Shown: positions 24,452 to 33,045 of the stretch, piece after piece
Layout of the letters: each line of letters opens with the position of its first letter
How positions within the stretch are numbered: position 1 is the first letter of the stretch
Assembly (NCBI GenBank): GCA_028818225.1
Contig: JAPPOG010000019.1
Location: forward strand, 1 to 34,004
DNA length: 34,004 bases
Reading direction: 5' to 3'
Source: Gammaproteobacteria bacterium
GTDB lineage: Bacteria > Pseudomonadota > Gammaproteobacteria > Pseudomonadales > Pseudohongiellaceae
Notes under the pieces: generated by a model
Database searches by the model: none
Told to the model about the DNA's origin: nothing
What the model saw: the letters and a program-made list of their open reading frames with translations, nothing else
Translations under genes and position numbers: made by a program

Positions 24452-24925
24452 ATGAGAATATTTCCTGGAGTTACTGCTGCACTTGTATTGCTGCTCACTT
24501 GCAATGTGACGATGGCTCAGCATAGCCATGGCATTCTTACGCCTGGTGTCACTTTTCCGCAAGATGACGCGGTACTCATTGATCCGCCAAAAATGGTAAC
24601 CATGAGCTTTCGAGTGGATGTGCGTTTACTGAAGCTTGCGCTATACACTGCAGATGAGCAATGGATAGACATAGGATTTCAATACGATCCCAGTCGCATG
24701 AATAACAATTTTGTTTTACCTATTCCTTTCGAATTGCCTGCTTCAGAATACTATATTGCGCGCTGGTCCGTTACAGATGATGTAAGGGGCCTGGTAAATG
24801 GTGAATTTAAATTTGCTTTCGGACCCGGCGCAATCCCACCATCGGAAACTATCGAGTCGCGGGTAAGTGACCGGGAAGAGGTACTACCTTCTACCGGATC
24901 CTATCGTTTGGAAACCCTGCAATAG
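24452..24925 (+). CDS. Secreted CopC-like protein, small, altered copper site
   Basis: A 157-residue protein with a signal peptide (LVLLLTCNVTMAQ) followed by HSHG, so a histidine-rich N-terminus may follow cleavage. The core has AVLIDPPKMVTMSFRVDVRLLKLAL and WSVTDDVRGLVNGEFKFAFG, which lines up with the canonical CopC end IGADGHTLTNTFSFTV; the Asp is kept but the His of DGH is Arg. An atypical or lost copper site is inferred. The gene lies after a thioesterase gene and is convergent with nfsA, with no terminator seen in the three-base gap. Confidence 0.65.
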   Translation: MRIFPGVTAALVLLLTCNVTMAQHSHGILTPGVTFPQDDAVLIDPPKMVTMSFRVDVRLLKLALYTADEQWIDIGFQYDPSRMNNNFVLPIPFELPASEYYIARWSVTDDVRGLVNGEFKFAFGPGAIPPSETIESRVSDREEVLPSTGSYRLETLQ

Positions 24926-24928
24926 TTT

Positions 24929-25666
24929 CTAGCGGAACTTGAATCCCTTGTCCTCAAGAAAGCCTTTCATATGCGGTCGAGACTTCTCAGAGAGCAGCGT
25001 TGCAACCTGTTCAGACCAACTAATACCATGCCCACCCCCAGTTCGAGTGCGGTAGTATTCTCTGATTCGATCGTCATATTCCTCAATCGCTTGTTTGTCG
25101 CCTTCTTCGTCATAGCATTCTCGTTTTACGATAACTGAGAGCGGCAGGCGTGGCTTTATTTCCGGATCTTGATCCGGATAACCAAGACATAAACCGAATA
25201 CCGGATACACCCCTTTTGGTAATTGCAGTAATTCGGACACCGGACCGGGATTATTGCGGATGCCTCCAATGTAACAAATACCGAGACCGACAGATTCTGC
25301 GGCGGTGACCAGGCTCTGGGCCATCAAGGCTACATCGACAGTGGCGATTATAAAGTGCTCCGTGAAATCACCTTCAAAGGGTTTTCCATAAGCTTCGCAA
25401 TAATTTCCCGCTCGCTTCAGGTCTGCACAAAAAATCATAAACTCAGCTGCTTTTGCAACATAGGGCTGGTTACCGGCAAGCCTGGCAAGCTCCTCGCGAG
25501 TTTCTGGTTTTGAGACTCTAATAACCGTCGATCCCTGCAGGAAACTGGAAGTCGCTGCTGCCTGTCCAGCTTTGAATAACTCTTCCATTAATTCCGGCTC
25601 GATAGCCTGATCGGTAAATTTGCGAATACTACGATGCGATTTCAGTAAATCGATTACTGAGCTCAT
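24929..25666 (-). CDS. nfsA: NfsA-type oxygen-insensitive NAD(P)H nitroreductase
   Basis: A 245-residue FMN flavoprotein matching the NfsA subgroup: KSHRSIRKFTD at the N-terminus, AAATSSFLQGSTVIRV, AGNQPYVAKAAEFMIFCADL, GLGICYIGGIRNN and LGYPDQDPEIKPRLP. It carries out two-electron reduction of nitroaromatics, quinones or flavins using a nicotinamide nucleotide. Length is close to the 240 residues of E. coli NfsA. GAAGGAAAA upstream of the ATG is a good ribosome site. It lies beside other redox genes but no operon partner is visible. Because an FO synthase is present in the genome, F420 use by unrelated nitroreductases is possible, but nothing in this sequence shows it. Confidence 0.9.
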   Translation of the reverse strand: MSSVIDLLKSHRSIRKFTDQAIEPELMEELFKAGQAAATSSFLQGSTVIRVSKPETREELARLAGNQPYVAKAAEFMIFCADLKRAGNYCEAYGKPFEGDFTEHFIIATVDVALMAQSLVTAAESVGLGICYIGGIRNNPGPVSELLQLPKGVYPVFGLCLGYPDQDPEIKPRLPLSVIVKRECYDEEGDKQAIEEYDDRIREYYRTRTGGGHGISWSEQVATLLSEKSRPHMKGFLEDKGFKFR

Positions 25667-25701
25667 GAAATTTTCCTTCTAATAATTCTGTTTATGCTGG
25701 T

Positions 25702-26862
25702 TTAAATTGAGTCGGTGAGATTATCAAGGAATGCCGGTACAACGTCATTCGCTAAATTCGATTCCGCATTAAATAGCAGAATCATGCCCACATTAGCCTC
25801 TGGCACAAAAGCCATCTCACTGCGAAAGCCTCTTACACCACCGCCGTGATGGATGGCACGAATACCTTTATAGTCAAAAACACGCCAGCCAGTGGCATAG
25901 TATGCTTTTTCCAATCCACTCCAACGATTAAAGTAGTTACCATAAGGCGTGGGAATAATCGGCTCGTGTAGATCGTCTAGAAAATCGCTCGGCAGAACCT
26001 CGGGAAAGGCTCCCAGGTTCGCCCGAATCCACATCGTCATATCAAAAATACTGGCATTAATTCCTGAAGCTGGTGCAACTGAGTAATAGGCCGGATTCGT
26101 GGTTGTGGTTCGCCAGTTTCCTCGCACCAGACGATGTGGTGCGGTGGCATCGGGACTCTCCAAATAAGGCTCCATGCCAACGGACGCAGAAACCATACCA
26201 AGGGGCCGAAATATCTCTTCTGCAAGATAGCGTTCGTAACTTGCGCCGGTGGATTCTTCGACGACATCAGCAATCAGGGAAAAAACCACATTTTGATAGC
26301 CGTAACATTCTCCCGGTGAACACACTGTTGGTATCTGATGGAATTTATCTTTAATTCGCTCGTATGCAACGCCATCATCCAGCATGTTGGAATAAGAATG
26401 GGGCATCAAGCCTGTGGAATGAGATACCAGATGTTTAAGCGTTATCTCCTGGGATAGTGACTTGTTTCCAATACGCAGCTGTGGAAATAAATCGGTGACC
26501 CTTGTATCCCAGTTTTGATACTGATTATCAACAATCATTGCTGCCGCGGTGCCGGCAAAGGTCTTGGACATAGAAGCTATTCTGAAGACCGAGTCTGTCG
26601 TAACGGGGACATCGGCACTAACTTCTTTTTTGCCCCATGTTTGCAAATACATAATGCCTTCGCGGGATACGATGGCTAATGCAGCACCGGGAATTCTTTT
26701 CTCATCTGCTTCTGTTTTTATCCAATAGATAAACTCTCGAAAATCGTAGTTAAACTGTGGCGCAGAAAGATCATCATTGGCATTCACAGTTCCAGCCAGC
26801 ATGATGCTGCAGGTGCACATAAAATAGCACTGCAGTAATTGAAATAGTTTGGCACGAATCAC
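25702..26862 (-). CDS. Secreted serine hydrolase, class C beta-lactamase/esterase-like
   Basis: Penicillin-binding-protein/beta-lactamase-like fold. With my start at GTG 26862 the SxxK motif is S97-M-S-K100 in RIASMSKTFAG. The second motif is Y-x-N in YGYQNVVFSL, and HGGGVRGF near the C-terminus supplies the third. A signal-like N-terminus runs LFQLLQCYFMCTCSIMLAG to TVNA. The longest open frame begins at 27051, but it would contain the minus-strand intrinsic terminator at 27014-27049 of the upstream protease gene and gives no better leader, so the shorter form is preferred; ATG 26820 is also possible and no clear ribosome site decides. Likely acts on a D-amino acid peptide or ester in the periplasm; not necessarily resistance-related. 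Confidence 0.8.
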   Translation of the reverse strand: MIRAKLFQLLQCYFMCTCSIMLAGTVNANDDLSAPQFNYDFREFIYWIKTEADEKRIPGAALAIVSREGIMYLQTWGKKEVSADVPVTTDSVFRIASMSKTFAGTAAAMIVDNQYQNWDTRVTDLFPQLRIGNKSLSQEITLKHLVSHSTGLMPHSYSNMLDDGVAYERIKDKFHQIPTVCSPGECYGYQNVVFSLIADVVEESTGASYERYLAEEIFRPLGMVSASVGMEPYLESPDATAPHRLVRGNWRTTTTNPAYYSVAPASGINASIFDMTMWIRANLGAFPEVLPSDFLDDLHEPIIPTPYGNYFNRWSGLEKAYYATGWRVFDYKGIRAIHHGGGVRGFRSEMAFVPEANVGMILLFNAESNLANDVVPAFLDNLTDSI

Positions 26863-27013
26863 GATATGGGATTTGGTAGAAAAGCTGAACTTTGGTTTTT
26901 TGAGTATTTCCTTAAACCTGCTGCTATACGCTAATGTCGCCGCAGCAAGCGAAGTTATCACGGCCTGAATTGTATAGGAACCCCGATTGTCCGCTAAGTT
27001 CCTCAATTGGCGA

Positions 27014-27049
27014 CAAAAAAAGGCCGACTCAACATTTAGTAAGTCGGCC
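27014..27049 (-). terminator. Intrinsic terminator of the Do-protease gene
   Basis: On the minus strand, GGCCGACT and AGTCGGCC form an eight-base stem with a 12-base loop, followed by seven or eight Ts (complement of 27014-27021). It starts 70 bases after the protease stop at 27119. It is placed inside the longest reading frame of the next gene, which argues against translation from 27051. Confidence 0.85.
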
Positions 27050-27118
27050 AATTGGGGGAACTTTTTAGTGCATGCAGGGCTGAATCCCGGGTATTGCTGG
27101 ACTCAGCTCCTTCGATGC

Positions 27119-28522
27119 TCAGGGTACAAAGAGCAGCATAGGCTGGCCTTCGCGAATTACCGTTAGCGCGTAATAGCTACCCCCCTCCTCGATTGCCGCA
27201 TTAAACGCCGGCAAGTCTTGAATTTCCCGCCGATTTACCTGGGTAATAATGTCACCCGGTCTTATGCCGGCGGTTGCGGCCCGGCTCTGGGGATCAATCC
27301 TCACAACCTCCACTCCAGTGTCAGCAAATTCGCTTGAATCAGGGCCGAGGCTTCGCAATTGGGCTCCTCGAAAGTCACCATTGTTGGCGGGATGAGAATC
27401 TGCTCCGGGGGCCCGACCTTCTATCCCGCCAATCACAGCATCGGCCGTCATGCGTTGATCGCCGCGGTAAAATGTAAGTTCGACTGTCTGGTCTCTGCGC
27501 ATCAGACCAACGATGTTGCGCAGCTGCCGACTGCTATTAACTTCCTCCCCATCGATCCCGACGATGACATCAGAAATTTGTAAGCCCGCGCGTTCTGCCG
27601 CACTATCTGCCATGATTCTGGTAACTACCGCACCGGCATCAACTTGTATGTCCAGGGATTCAATAATCTCGGGAGTCGCGTTAACAATATTTACTCCCAG
27701 AAGACCGCGACGAACTTCACCGTCTCTTTCCAAATGAGTAACTACAGCTTCAACCATATCTACAGGGACTGCAAAACCAACACCATTACTCCCTCCGTTG
27801 CCGCTAAGGATAACGGTGTTAATGCCGATCAAATGACCTTCCATGTCAACTAACGCTCCCCCCGAATTTCCCAGATTGATCGCAGCATCAGTCTGGATAT
27901 AGTCTTCATAATTGTTATTGTTCAATCCGTTTCTTCCCAGAGCACTTACGATGCCTGAGGTTACGGTCTGCCCAATTCCAAATGGATTGCCTATTGCAAC
28001 CACGTAATCCCCCACCTGGACTGTGTCGATGTCGGCAAACTCCAACGCGGTAAGGTTATCGGCATCAATCTGGAGAAGAGCGACATCAGTTTCCGAATCA
28101 CTGCCAATTAATGTCGCTTCCCGCGTTCTGCCGTCGTTTAGCTGTACGGTAATGGTGGCAGCATCGTCGATGACGTGATGATTAGTCACAATATATCCCT
28201 GGTTCGCATCTATGATGACGCCGGATCCTGCTCCCTGCGCAAAAGGACGTGGATCGCGCTCCCGACCAACGTTCGGATTTTGTTCGAAGAACCGTTTTAC
28301 CGTATCCGGTAACTCTTCACTGTTAAAGAAAAAGCGCGTGCTGGTAGGCATCGATTTGACCACCCGAATGTTTACTACTGCAGGTGTTACCGTTTCCAGC
28401 ATGGGCGCCAGAGTAGGTATCCCCTGCTGCCTTGCTTCTTCACTCAGCGCCATTCCCTGGGACATCCAGGCAATGAGGACAGTTAACCCAACCAGTAAGG
28501 CTGATAGTTTTTTGTGACCCAT
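27119..28522 (-). CDS. degP: Do/DegP-family periplasmic serine endoprotease
   Basis: A 467-residue periplasmic protease. I start at ATG 28522 because AAGGAG lies seven bases before it and the leader becomes MGHKKLSALLVG with a hydrophobic core to MSQGMALS. The trypsin-like triad is complete: H116 in VTNHHVIDD, D146 in ETDVALLQI and S220 in LGNSGGALV. Two PDZ domains follow, one near GLQISDVIVGIDGEEV and one near RPGDIITQVNRREIQ. The family degrades and refolds damaged envelope proteins; DegP, DegQ and MucD cannot be separated reliably here. It is divergent from a ToxR/CadC-like regulator with 301 bases between, and it has its own terminator. Confidence 0.92.
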   Translation of the reverse strand: MGHKKLSALLVGLTVLIAWMSQGMALSEEARQQGIPTLAPMLETVTPAVVNIRVVKSMPTSTRFFFNSEELPDTVKRFFEQNPNVGRERDPRPFAQGAGSGVIIDANQGYIVTNHHVIDDAATITVQLNDGRTREATLIGSDSETDVALLQIDADNLTALEFADIDTVQVGDYVVAIGNPFGIGQTVTSGIVSALGRNGLNNNNYEDYIQTDAAINLGNSGGALVDMEGHLIGINTVILSGNGGSNGVGFAVPVDMVEAVVTHLERDGEVRRGLLGVNIVNATPEIIESLDIQVDAGAVVTRIMADSAAERAGLQISDVIVGIDGEEVNSSRQLRNIVGLMRRDQTVELTFYRGDQRMTADAVIGGIEGRAPGADSHPANNGDFRGAQLRSLGPDSSEFADTGVEVVRIDPQSRAATAGIRPGDIITQVNRREIQDLPAFNAAIEEGGSYYALTVIREGQPMLLFVP

Positions 28523-28823
28523 TTTCGATCTCCTTAACAATTTGCTGTATTCCCTGCTTGGGAATCTCACAGGGTCGAAAATAGGGCTGTTTGCGGTGAA
28601 TAACCTGAAATTGAGGTGAAATTTATATCCAGAAAACCTGTAGATAGAGAAAAACCCTCGAAAGCCGGTCCTATTGAATTAAAATGTCGCTATCTCGCTA
28701 ATTTTGTGAACCAAAACGAGCCCAGGCATCGTCAAAGTAGTAGCAAGTAAAGAGGAAGAGGCTGGCAGTGAAAAGGCTGAAAGACCACTGCTCGTCTCTG
28801 CAGTTCAAATGAAGGAGAGCCCA
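28523..28823. promoter_or_regulatory. Shared intergenic region of degP and the ToxR-like regulator
   Basis: 301 bases between the two divergent starts. Transcription must begin in both directions here. I see AAGGAG sites at both ends, tandem copies of TGAAATT/GTGAAATT near 28600-28623 and no clear -35/-10 pair. A regulator binding site is plausible but no specific motif can be assigned. Confidence 0.45.
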
Positions 28824-29789
28824 ATGACTGCGGCACAAGCGATTCAGCTAGATAACACTGAAAACAACGTCGCGCTCACGGAAGATTTTTGTATTGGGAT
28901 GTGGCGTGTTTGTCCTGCCCTGAATCGAGTAGAGTTGCGAAGTGGTACCCTGAGTAGACACCTCGAACCCCGGCTTACCAAGTTACTCTGCTATCTTGCC
29001 GCCAATCAAGGCAAGGTCATTTGCCGTGAGGAACTGGTCAACCTTCTCTGGCCCCGGGTGATCGTGAATGAAAACTCGCTAACACGGGCTGTTTCAGAAC
29101 TGCGCAAACAGCTTGTTATTACAAACGACCCCAATTCGACTTATATCGAAACAATTCCGAAGCGCGGTTATCGACTTCTAGTCTCTGTAGAAAGCGCTTC
29201 AGCAACTGTGATTCTGCCGGCCAGGAAATACTTCGTCCCTCATTTCAACAGGTCAAATCACCTCGGATTTGCCGCGCTTTGTTTTAGCCTGGCCAGCGTG
29301 TTGTGGTTCACTCAAAATATGGGAAGTTCAGCTCTGCCTGATTTTGAACAATCATTATTGCTGGCAGATGAAGTAGTAGGAGAAAAAGCTTATTTTGGCG
29401 GTAAGGTTTCCCCCAGCACCAGCGAATCAGACACACTGATGGATGAATTAATCGAAGCACCAATTATTAACGAGGCAAAAACCCATTTTGCCTATATTCA
29501 GTATGATCAAACTGGCTCAACTATTTACATTGGTGATATCGCCGAAGCAATGAAGGAACCGATTCCGGCGTATAACAGCTCAGACAAGTTATTCAACCTG
29601 GCCTGGTCACCCATTGGGAATTCTCTTTTGTTTGCCAAACAAGGCAAGTTGACCACTGCCGCATTATTTTCCGACAGTACCAGCAACGTTGATCTCTACA
29701 GTTTGGATATCAATTCCTTCGAAGTTTTCCAGTTAATTGAGCAAACCCCAAAACCTGAAAGTAAAGCATCAGGCTTAAACCTCACTTAA
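28824..29789 (+). CDS. ToxR/CadC-like membrane-anchored winged-helix regulator
   Basis: A 322-residue protein from ATG 28824, chosen over 28809 because AAGGAG lies six bases before it. Residues about 25-105 form an OmpR-type winged helix: RHLEPRLTKLLCYLAANQGK, then REELVNLLWPRV and TIPKRGYRLLVSV, the conserved wing. A single transmembrane segment (HLGFAALCFSLASVLWF) follows. The C-terminal half is periplasmic, with an FAYIQYDQTGSTIYIGD and a WSPIGNSLLF pattern that resembles TolB-like beta-propeller repeats, so it could sense an envelope or periplasmic signal. There is no receiver domain. It is divergent from the Do protease, which suggests, but does not show, that it regulates that gene. Confidence 0.85.
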   Translation: MTAAQAIQLDNTENNVALTEDFCIGMWRVCPALNRVELRSGTLSRHLEPRLTKLLCYLAANQGKVICREELVNLLWPRVIVNENSLTRAVSELRKQLVITNDPNSTYIETIPKRGYRLLVSVESASATVILPARKYFVPHFNRSNHLGFAALCFSLASVLWFTQNMGSSALPDFEQSLLLADEVVGEKAYFGGKVSPSTSESDTLMDELIEAPIINEAKTHFAYIQYDQTGSTIYIGDIAEAMKEPIPAYNSSDKLFNLAWSPIGNSLLFAKQGKLTTAALFSDSTSNVDLYSLDINSFEVFQLIEQTPKPESKASGLNLT

Positions 29790-29827
29790 TTCCTCGGGCA
29801 ACGGAATTTGACAGGAAATCGGCCCGG

Positions 29828-30751
29828 TCACATCTGGTGATCGGCCGGTCCCACGATTGTAGAAAAATAAGACGTAACAATAAGGATAAGTACGGCAACG
29901 ATTGATTCAATTGCTATGGATCGTCGCAGTACCAGTACTCCCCTCTCTGACTGAATGGCTGGTGTAAGCCTGAATTTATTGATCGCTGCAATGGCAAGTA
30001 TCCCTGTCACCAGCAGCAATTTGACCAATAGCGCAATTCCATAGGGAGTGGTAAAGATCTCCGCCAGGGAATGAAATAATTCCAAGAGCATGAGCACACC
30101 GGCAATAATTAGCACCAACACGATCACGATGGCATTATCTCCGAACCTCTTCATGGACCTTTGCAGGAAATCCAGATTGTCGACATAAGTAAGTCTGTGC
30201 AAGGGAATGAGCGCACCAATCCAGGCAGCAAAGGCAAAAAAGTGCAAAGCGATCGCCAGTTTGGCGATTGGGCTCAGCACAGATACATGACCGGAAAAAC
30301 GAAAACTGAATACGATTAAAAGGAACGCAACAAGATTGATCGTGTTGAGTAATTTGTAAAATGCTTGAGTGGGTGGTCGATCCATCGTAGCAAGGCGGTG
30401 CAGGTAAAATAAACCGGCGACAAATACCAAGACAAATCCAGCCAACCTGAAGAAGGTAGTATCTCCAAGTTGGGTATCCAGAAAGATTGACGCCATGCCC
30501 CAATCGAACATGCCCGGGATGCCGCTGCCCATTACCATGCCAATCTGAATAAAAAAATTGAACAGTGCGCCTTGAAATCCAACAAAGGCACCTAGCGTGA
30601 TATAGCGAATATTACCGAGTACAGTACGACGAGTACCGTCGTTGTAGAGATACAGACAAAGACTACCACCGACTATGCTGGCAGCTCCGAAATATAAGAA
30701 GAGTTTACAAACCAGGCTTGCTATTTCCCAACTATTGGGGATGAGAGACAT
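29828..30751 (-). CDS. copD: CopD family copper transport membrane protein
   Basis: A 307-residue inner-membrane protein with about eight hydrophobic segments, matching CopD/YcnJ-type copper importers. Family features visible include LCLYLYNDGTRR after the first helix, HFFAFAAWIGALIPLHRL with conserved His and Trp in the middle helices, and LVKLLLVTGILAIAAINKFRLTP near the C-terminus. It is thought to import copper with the CopC chaperone. The ATG follows the CopC stop by 32 bases in the same minus-strand operon. A function in respiration or copper enzyme supply is plausible given the PHM-like and SURF1 genes in the window. Confidence 0.88.
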   Translation of the reverse strand: MSLIPNSWEIASLVCKLFLYFGAASIVGGSLCLYLYNDGTRRTVLGNIRYITLGAFVGFQGALFNFFIQIGMVMGSGIPGMFDWGMASIFLDTQLGDTTFFRLAGFVLVFVAGLFYLHRLATMDRPPTQAFYKLLNTINLVAFLLIVFSFRFSGHVSVLSPIAKLAIALHFFAFAAWIGALIPLHRLTYVDNLDFLQRSMKRFGDNAIVIVLVLIIAGVLMLLELFHSLAEIFTTPYGIALLVKLLLVTGILAIAAINKFRLTPAIQSERGVLVLRRSIAIESIVAVLILIVTSYFSTIVGPADHQM

Positions 30752-30783
30752 CTAATAACAAGCCTGTTGCAGAAAAGAATACG

Positions 30784-31155
30784 TTATTCTGCTGAAGAAT
30801 TTGGATCTACAGTAAAACTAAAGGTATTTGTCAGTGTGTGGCCGTCAGCACCTATAGCAGCCCATTCAACAGTAAACTGACCGGCATGCATATTCGGTGT
30901 TTCTACCCGGTAATTGGCCACTGGATCAGCCTGTACCTGGAAGTTAGTAGGCATTTCATGATCGGGCGCTTTTAACTCCAACTTTATCAGTCTGACTGGA
31001 CCATTGAAAACCAGGTCTATGTGACCGGGCGCCGCCTTAACAGTCACGCCATCGGCTGGGGTTGATTCCTTCAACGCAGTATGGGCTTGGGCCAACATAG
31101 GTAGGCTTAATATCAGCAACCAAACCATGGATTTAGCAATTCGTGTCAATTTCAT
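30784..31155 (-). CDS. copC: CopC periplasmic copper chaperone, canonical
   Basis: A 123-residue protein. The signal peptide ends in MLAQA and cleavage exposes H25 (HTALKESTPADG), the N-terminal His of the Cu(II) site. The remaining ligands are in IGADGHTL: D104 and H106. The beta-sandwich strands IDLVFNGPVRLIKLEL and NTFSFTVD are intact. CopC binds Cu(II) in the periplasm and hands it to CopD. AAGG seven bases before the ATG is a usable ribosome site. It is one of three CopC-like proteins in the window and the only one with the full copper site. Confidence 0.92.
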   Translation of the reverse strand: MKLTRIAKSMVWLLILSLPMLAQAHTALKESTPADGVTVKAAPGHIDLVFNGPVRLIKLELKAPDHEMPTNFQVQADPVANYRVETPNMHAGQFTVEWAAIGADGHTLTNTFSFTVDPNSSAE

Positions 31156-31301
31156 AATATTACCTTTGCACGCCAGAACCTTGGCCGGCGGGTAGATTAT
31201 GTTTTTGAAGAAGGAATTATCTCAGCTTTCGCTGTTACGCGCCTGTAATTTTTGACAAAGAGTGGCATATTCGTGGTTTCTGCAACAAATTGTCGCAATT
31301 C

Positions 31302-32024
31302 TTAATCCTTTTTCTGCCAAAGTTGAGTCTGGGGAGACAGGTTGATCTCGTCAATTACTGTCCCTGGTCTCGCCTTTAATACTGTGAGCAACACTTCAGC
31401 TACATCTTCAGGGAGAATGGCATTTTCGGGTGCTTGGCCAGGTTCGAAATGTAAATCTTCAAAAAAAGGCGTCCTCACAGCACCTGGATTCAGAATAGAA
31501 ACACGCACCTGGGAGCGAGCACACTCATCACGGATAGATTGGACAAAGCCCCTTACTGCAAATTTACTCGCGCAGTAAATACTGCCCTGTCTGGAACCGG
31601 CGAGGGCCGCCTCGGATCCGGTAAAGACGATATCAACCACGGTTTTTTGCTGCTTCAGTCGTGGCAAAAAAGCTTTGGTGACTATGGCGTGGCAAAGAAA
31701 ATTAGTTTCCATTACCAAACGCATATCGGCTACTGATAATTGTTCGAGAAATGCCATTCTGCCAATTCCAGCGTTATTGACTAACGCCCTAATAGGTTGG
31801 TCAATGGCTTTCGAGATTTTGTCCAGCGCAGCAGGCAACTGTTCAATTGCCGCAAGATCGATTTCAACTGTCGAATAATTGTCGTGACTTAGCTGTGAGT
31901 TAATGAAGTCTTTCGCCAAGCCGAGAACCGAATATCCCTCAGCCAATAGTTTAGCGACCATCGCCTGACCTATTCCCGATGAAGCACCACTGACGATGAT
32001 TAGCCCTTCTTCATTTTCAATCAT
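31302..32024 (-). CDS. Short-chain dehydrogenase/reductase (classical SDR)
   Basis: A 240-residue classical SDR with SGASSGIG at residues 12-19 for nucleotide binding, NNAGIG, a Ser in VFTGSEAALAG and the Y-C-A-S-K catalytic pair (YCASKFAVRGF). LNPGAVRTPFF follows, a proline-glycine motif of the family. It has a strong AGGAG ribosome site 7 bases before the ATG. It is the last gene of the operon with the SPL-like protein 24 bases upstream. Substrate unknown. In several marine gammaproteobacteria similar SDR genes stand near photolyases and SPL-like genes; that is recalled knowledge, not shown here. Confidence 0.88.
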   Translation of the reverse strand: MIENEEGLIIVSGASSGIGQAMVAKLLAEGYSVLGLAKDFINSQLSHDNYSTVEIDLAAIEQLPAALDKISKAIDQPIRALVNNAGIGRMAFLEQLSVADMRLVMETNFLCHAIVTKAFLPRLKQQKTVVDIVFTGSEAALAGSRQGSIYCASKFAVRGFVQSIRDECARSQVRVSILNPGAVRTPFFEDLHFEPGQAPENAILPEDVAEVLLTVLKARPGTVIDEINLSPQTQLWQKKD

Positions 32025-32048
32025 TAATCACTCCTGCATTCATTTAAG

Positions 32049-33032
32049 TCAAGCGCAGCGATAATACTGCTCCGAATTAATGTAACTCAGTAAAAGCTGC
32101 TCCAGTTGTTCTATATCCTGGTTATCATGATCGCCAAGCAAAATCATGCCTTCTTTGGTTTCCATAGGGCGCGCAAAAAGCTTTTCATCTGGATAAAGCT
32201 TTACAATGTTCTTATAGAAGTCCGCGGGCATTCTAAATTCCCCCATACTGACGGAGTGAATTTTCGAAACATCAAGTAGCGTAAAAATCTCATCGAACAA
32301 GCATCGATAGTGTTCAATTAGGTTTTGTTCCCAGATTATTGGCTCAAAACGTATCGCGATGGGCCAACCTGCTTGTTGTAGTTTTTGTAACGCTTCGATT
32401 CGTTTGGCAATAGTCGGTACTTTGTATTCGTATTGTTCACTCGCAGCGTGAGCGGTAAAACTCATGGCCAATACACAATTTACCAGTGGTTCATGATTCA
32501 ATAGGCTTCGAATTTGCGTGCTCTTGGTTCTTATTTCTAAAACCGCATTGGCATTACGTTCAAACACAGGCAAAAAATAGTCACAAAACTTGCTTACCGG
32601 CTCCAAAGCCAGGCTGTCGCAGTCATAACCACTGTAATAAACCGTCGGCGCATTGGAGACTCCCATACTCTGCTCTATCTGCTCACTAAATTCTTCATAG
32701 TTTACAAACAGCACGTAGTTTGCCGAACGATACATTCCCTGAAGAAAACAATAACGGCAGTCATAAACACAGTTAAGCATATGGGAAAAGTAGTAGCTTT
32801 TGGTTTTCTCGAAGCCATATCCTTCAGGTGAAGGCAAGACCAGCTTGCCGTGTTTTTTGGCGAGAATAAGCGCGGGAAACTTTTTTTGTATTCGAAAATT
32901 TTGGGCGTTACGGTTAAAAATCTCACCATAACGCTCACAATGTATCTGAGGTATATCAGAAAACCGCTCGAGAATTTCTTTTACTCTTTCCTGAGCTTGT
33001 ACTTCTTCTTCAACGTAAATTGCAGAAAACAT
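32049..33032 (-). CDS. Spore-photoproduct-lyase-like radical SAM protein
   Basis: A 327-residue protein. The radical SAM cluster site is C88-x3-C92-x2-C95 in NCVYDCRYCFL. The N-terminal 85 residues and the C-terminal part (KRIEALQKLQQAGWPIAIRFEPI) resemble the SPL family, which repairs the thymine spore photoproduct in Bacillus by abstracting hydrogen from it. C138, 50 residues after the first cluster cysteine as in the Bacillus enzyme with its donor Cys141, might be the second catalytic cysteine; a motif alignment through the following D/S-LALE segment puts it two residues off, so this is uncertain. The genome is not a sporeformer, so the true lesion or substrate is unknown. It lies 13 bases after the nucleosidase gene in the same operon. 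Confidence 0.82.
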   Translation of the reverse strand: MFSAIYVEEEVQAQERVKEILERFSDIPQIHCERYGEIFNRNAQNFRIQKKFPALILAKKHGKLVLPSPEGYGFEKTKSYYFSHMLNCVYDCRYCFLQGMYRSANYVLFVNYEEFSEQIEQSMGVSNAPTVYYSGYDCDSLALEPVSKFCDYFLPVFERNANAVLEIRTKSTQIRSLLNHEPLVNCVLAMSFTAHAASEQYEYKVPTIAKRIEALQKLQQAGWPIAIRFEPIIWEQNLIEHYRCLFDEIFTLLDVSKIHSVSMGEFRMPADFYKNIVKLYPDEKLFARPMETKEGMILLGDHDNQDIEQLEQLLLSYINSEQYYRCA

Positions 33033-33045
33033 TCGATTAACCTGA

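Noticed and set aside
24929..25666. F420-dependent nitroreductase
   Set aside because: The sequence has NfsA features (KSHRSIRKFTD and the ADL motif), not those of the F420-dependent Ddn type, so use of F420 is not supported.
27119..28570. Start of the Do protease at 28570
   Set aside because: The AAGGAG and signal peptide fit ATG 28522; the extra 16 residues precede the ribosome binding site.
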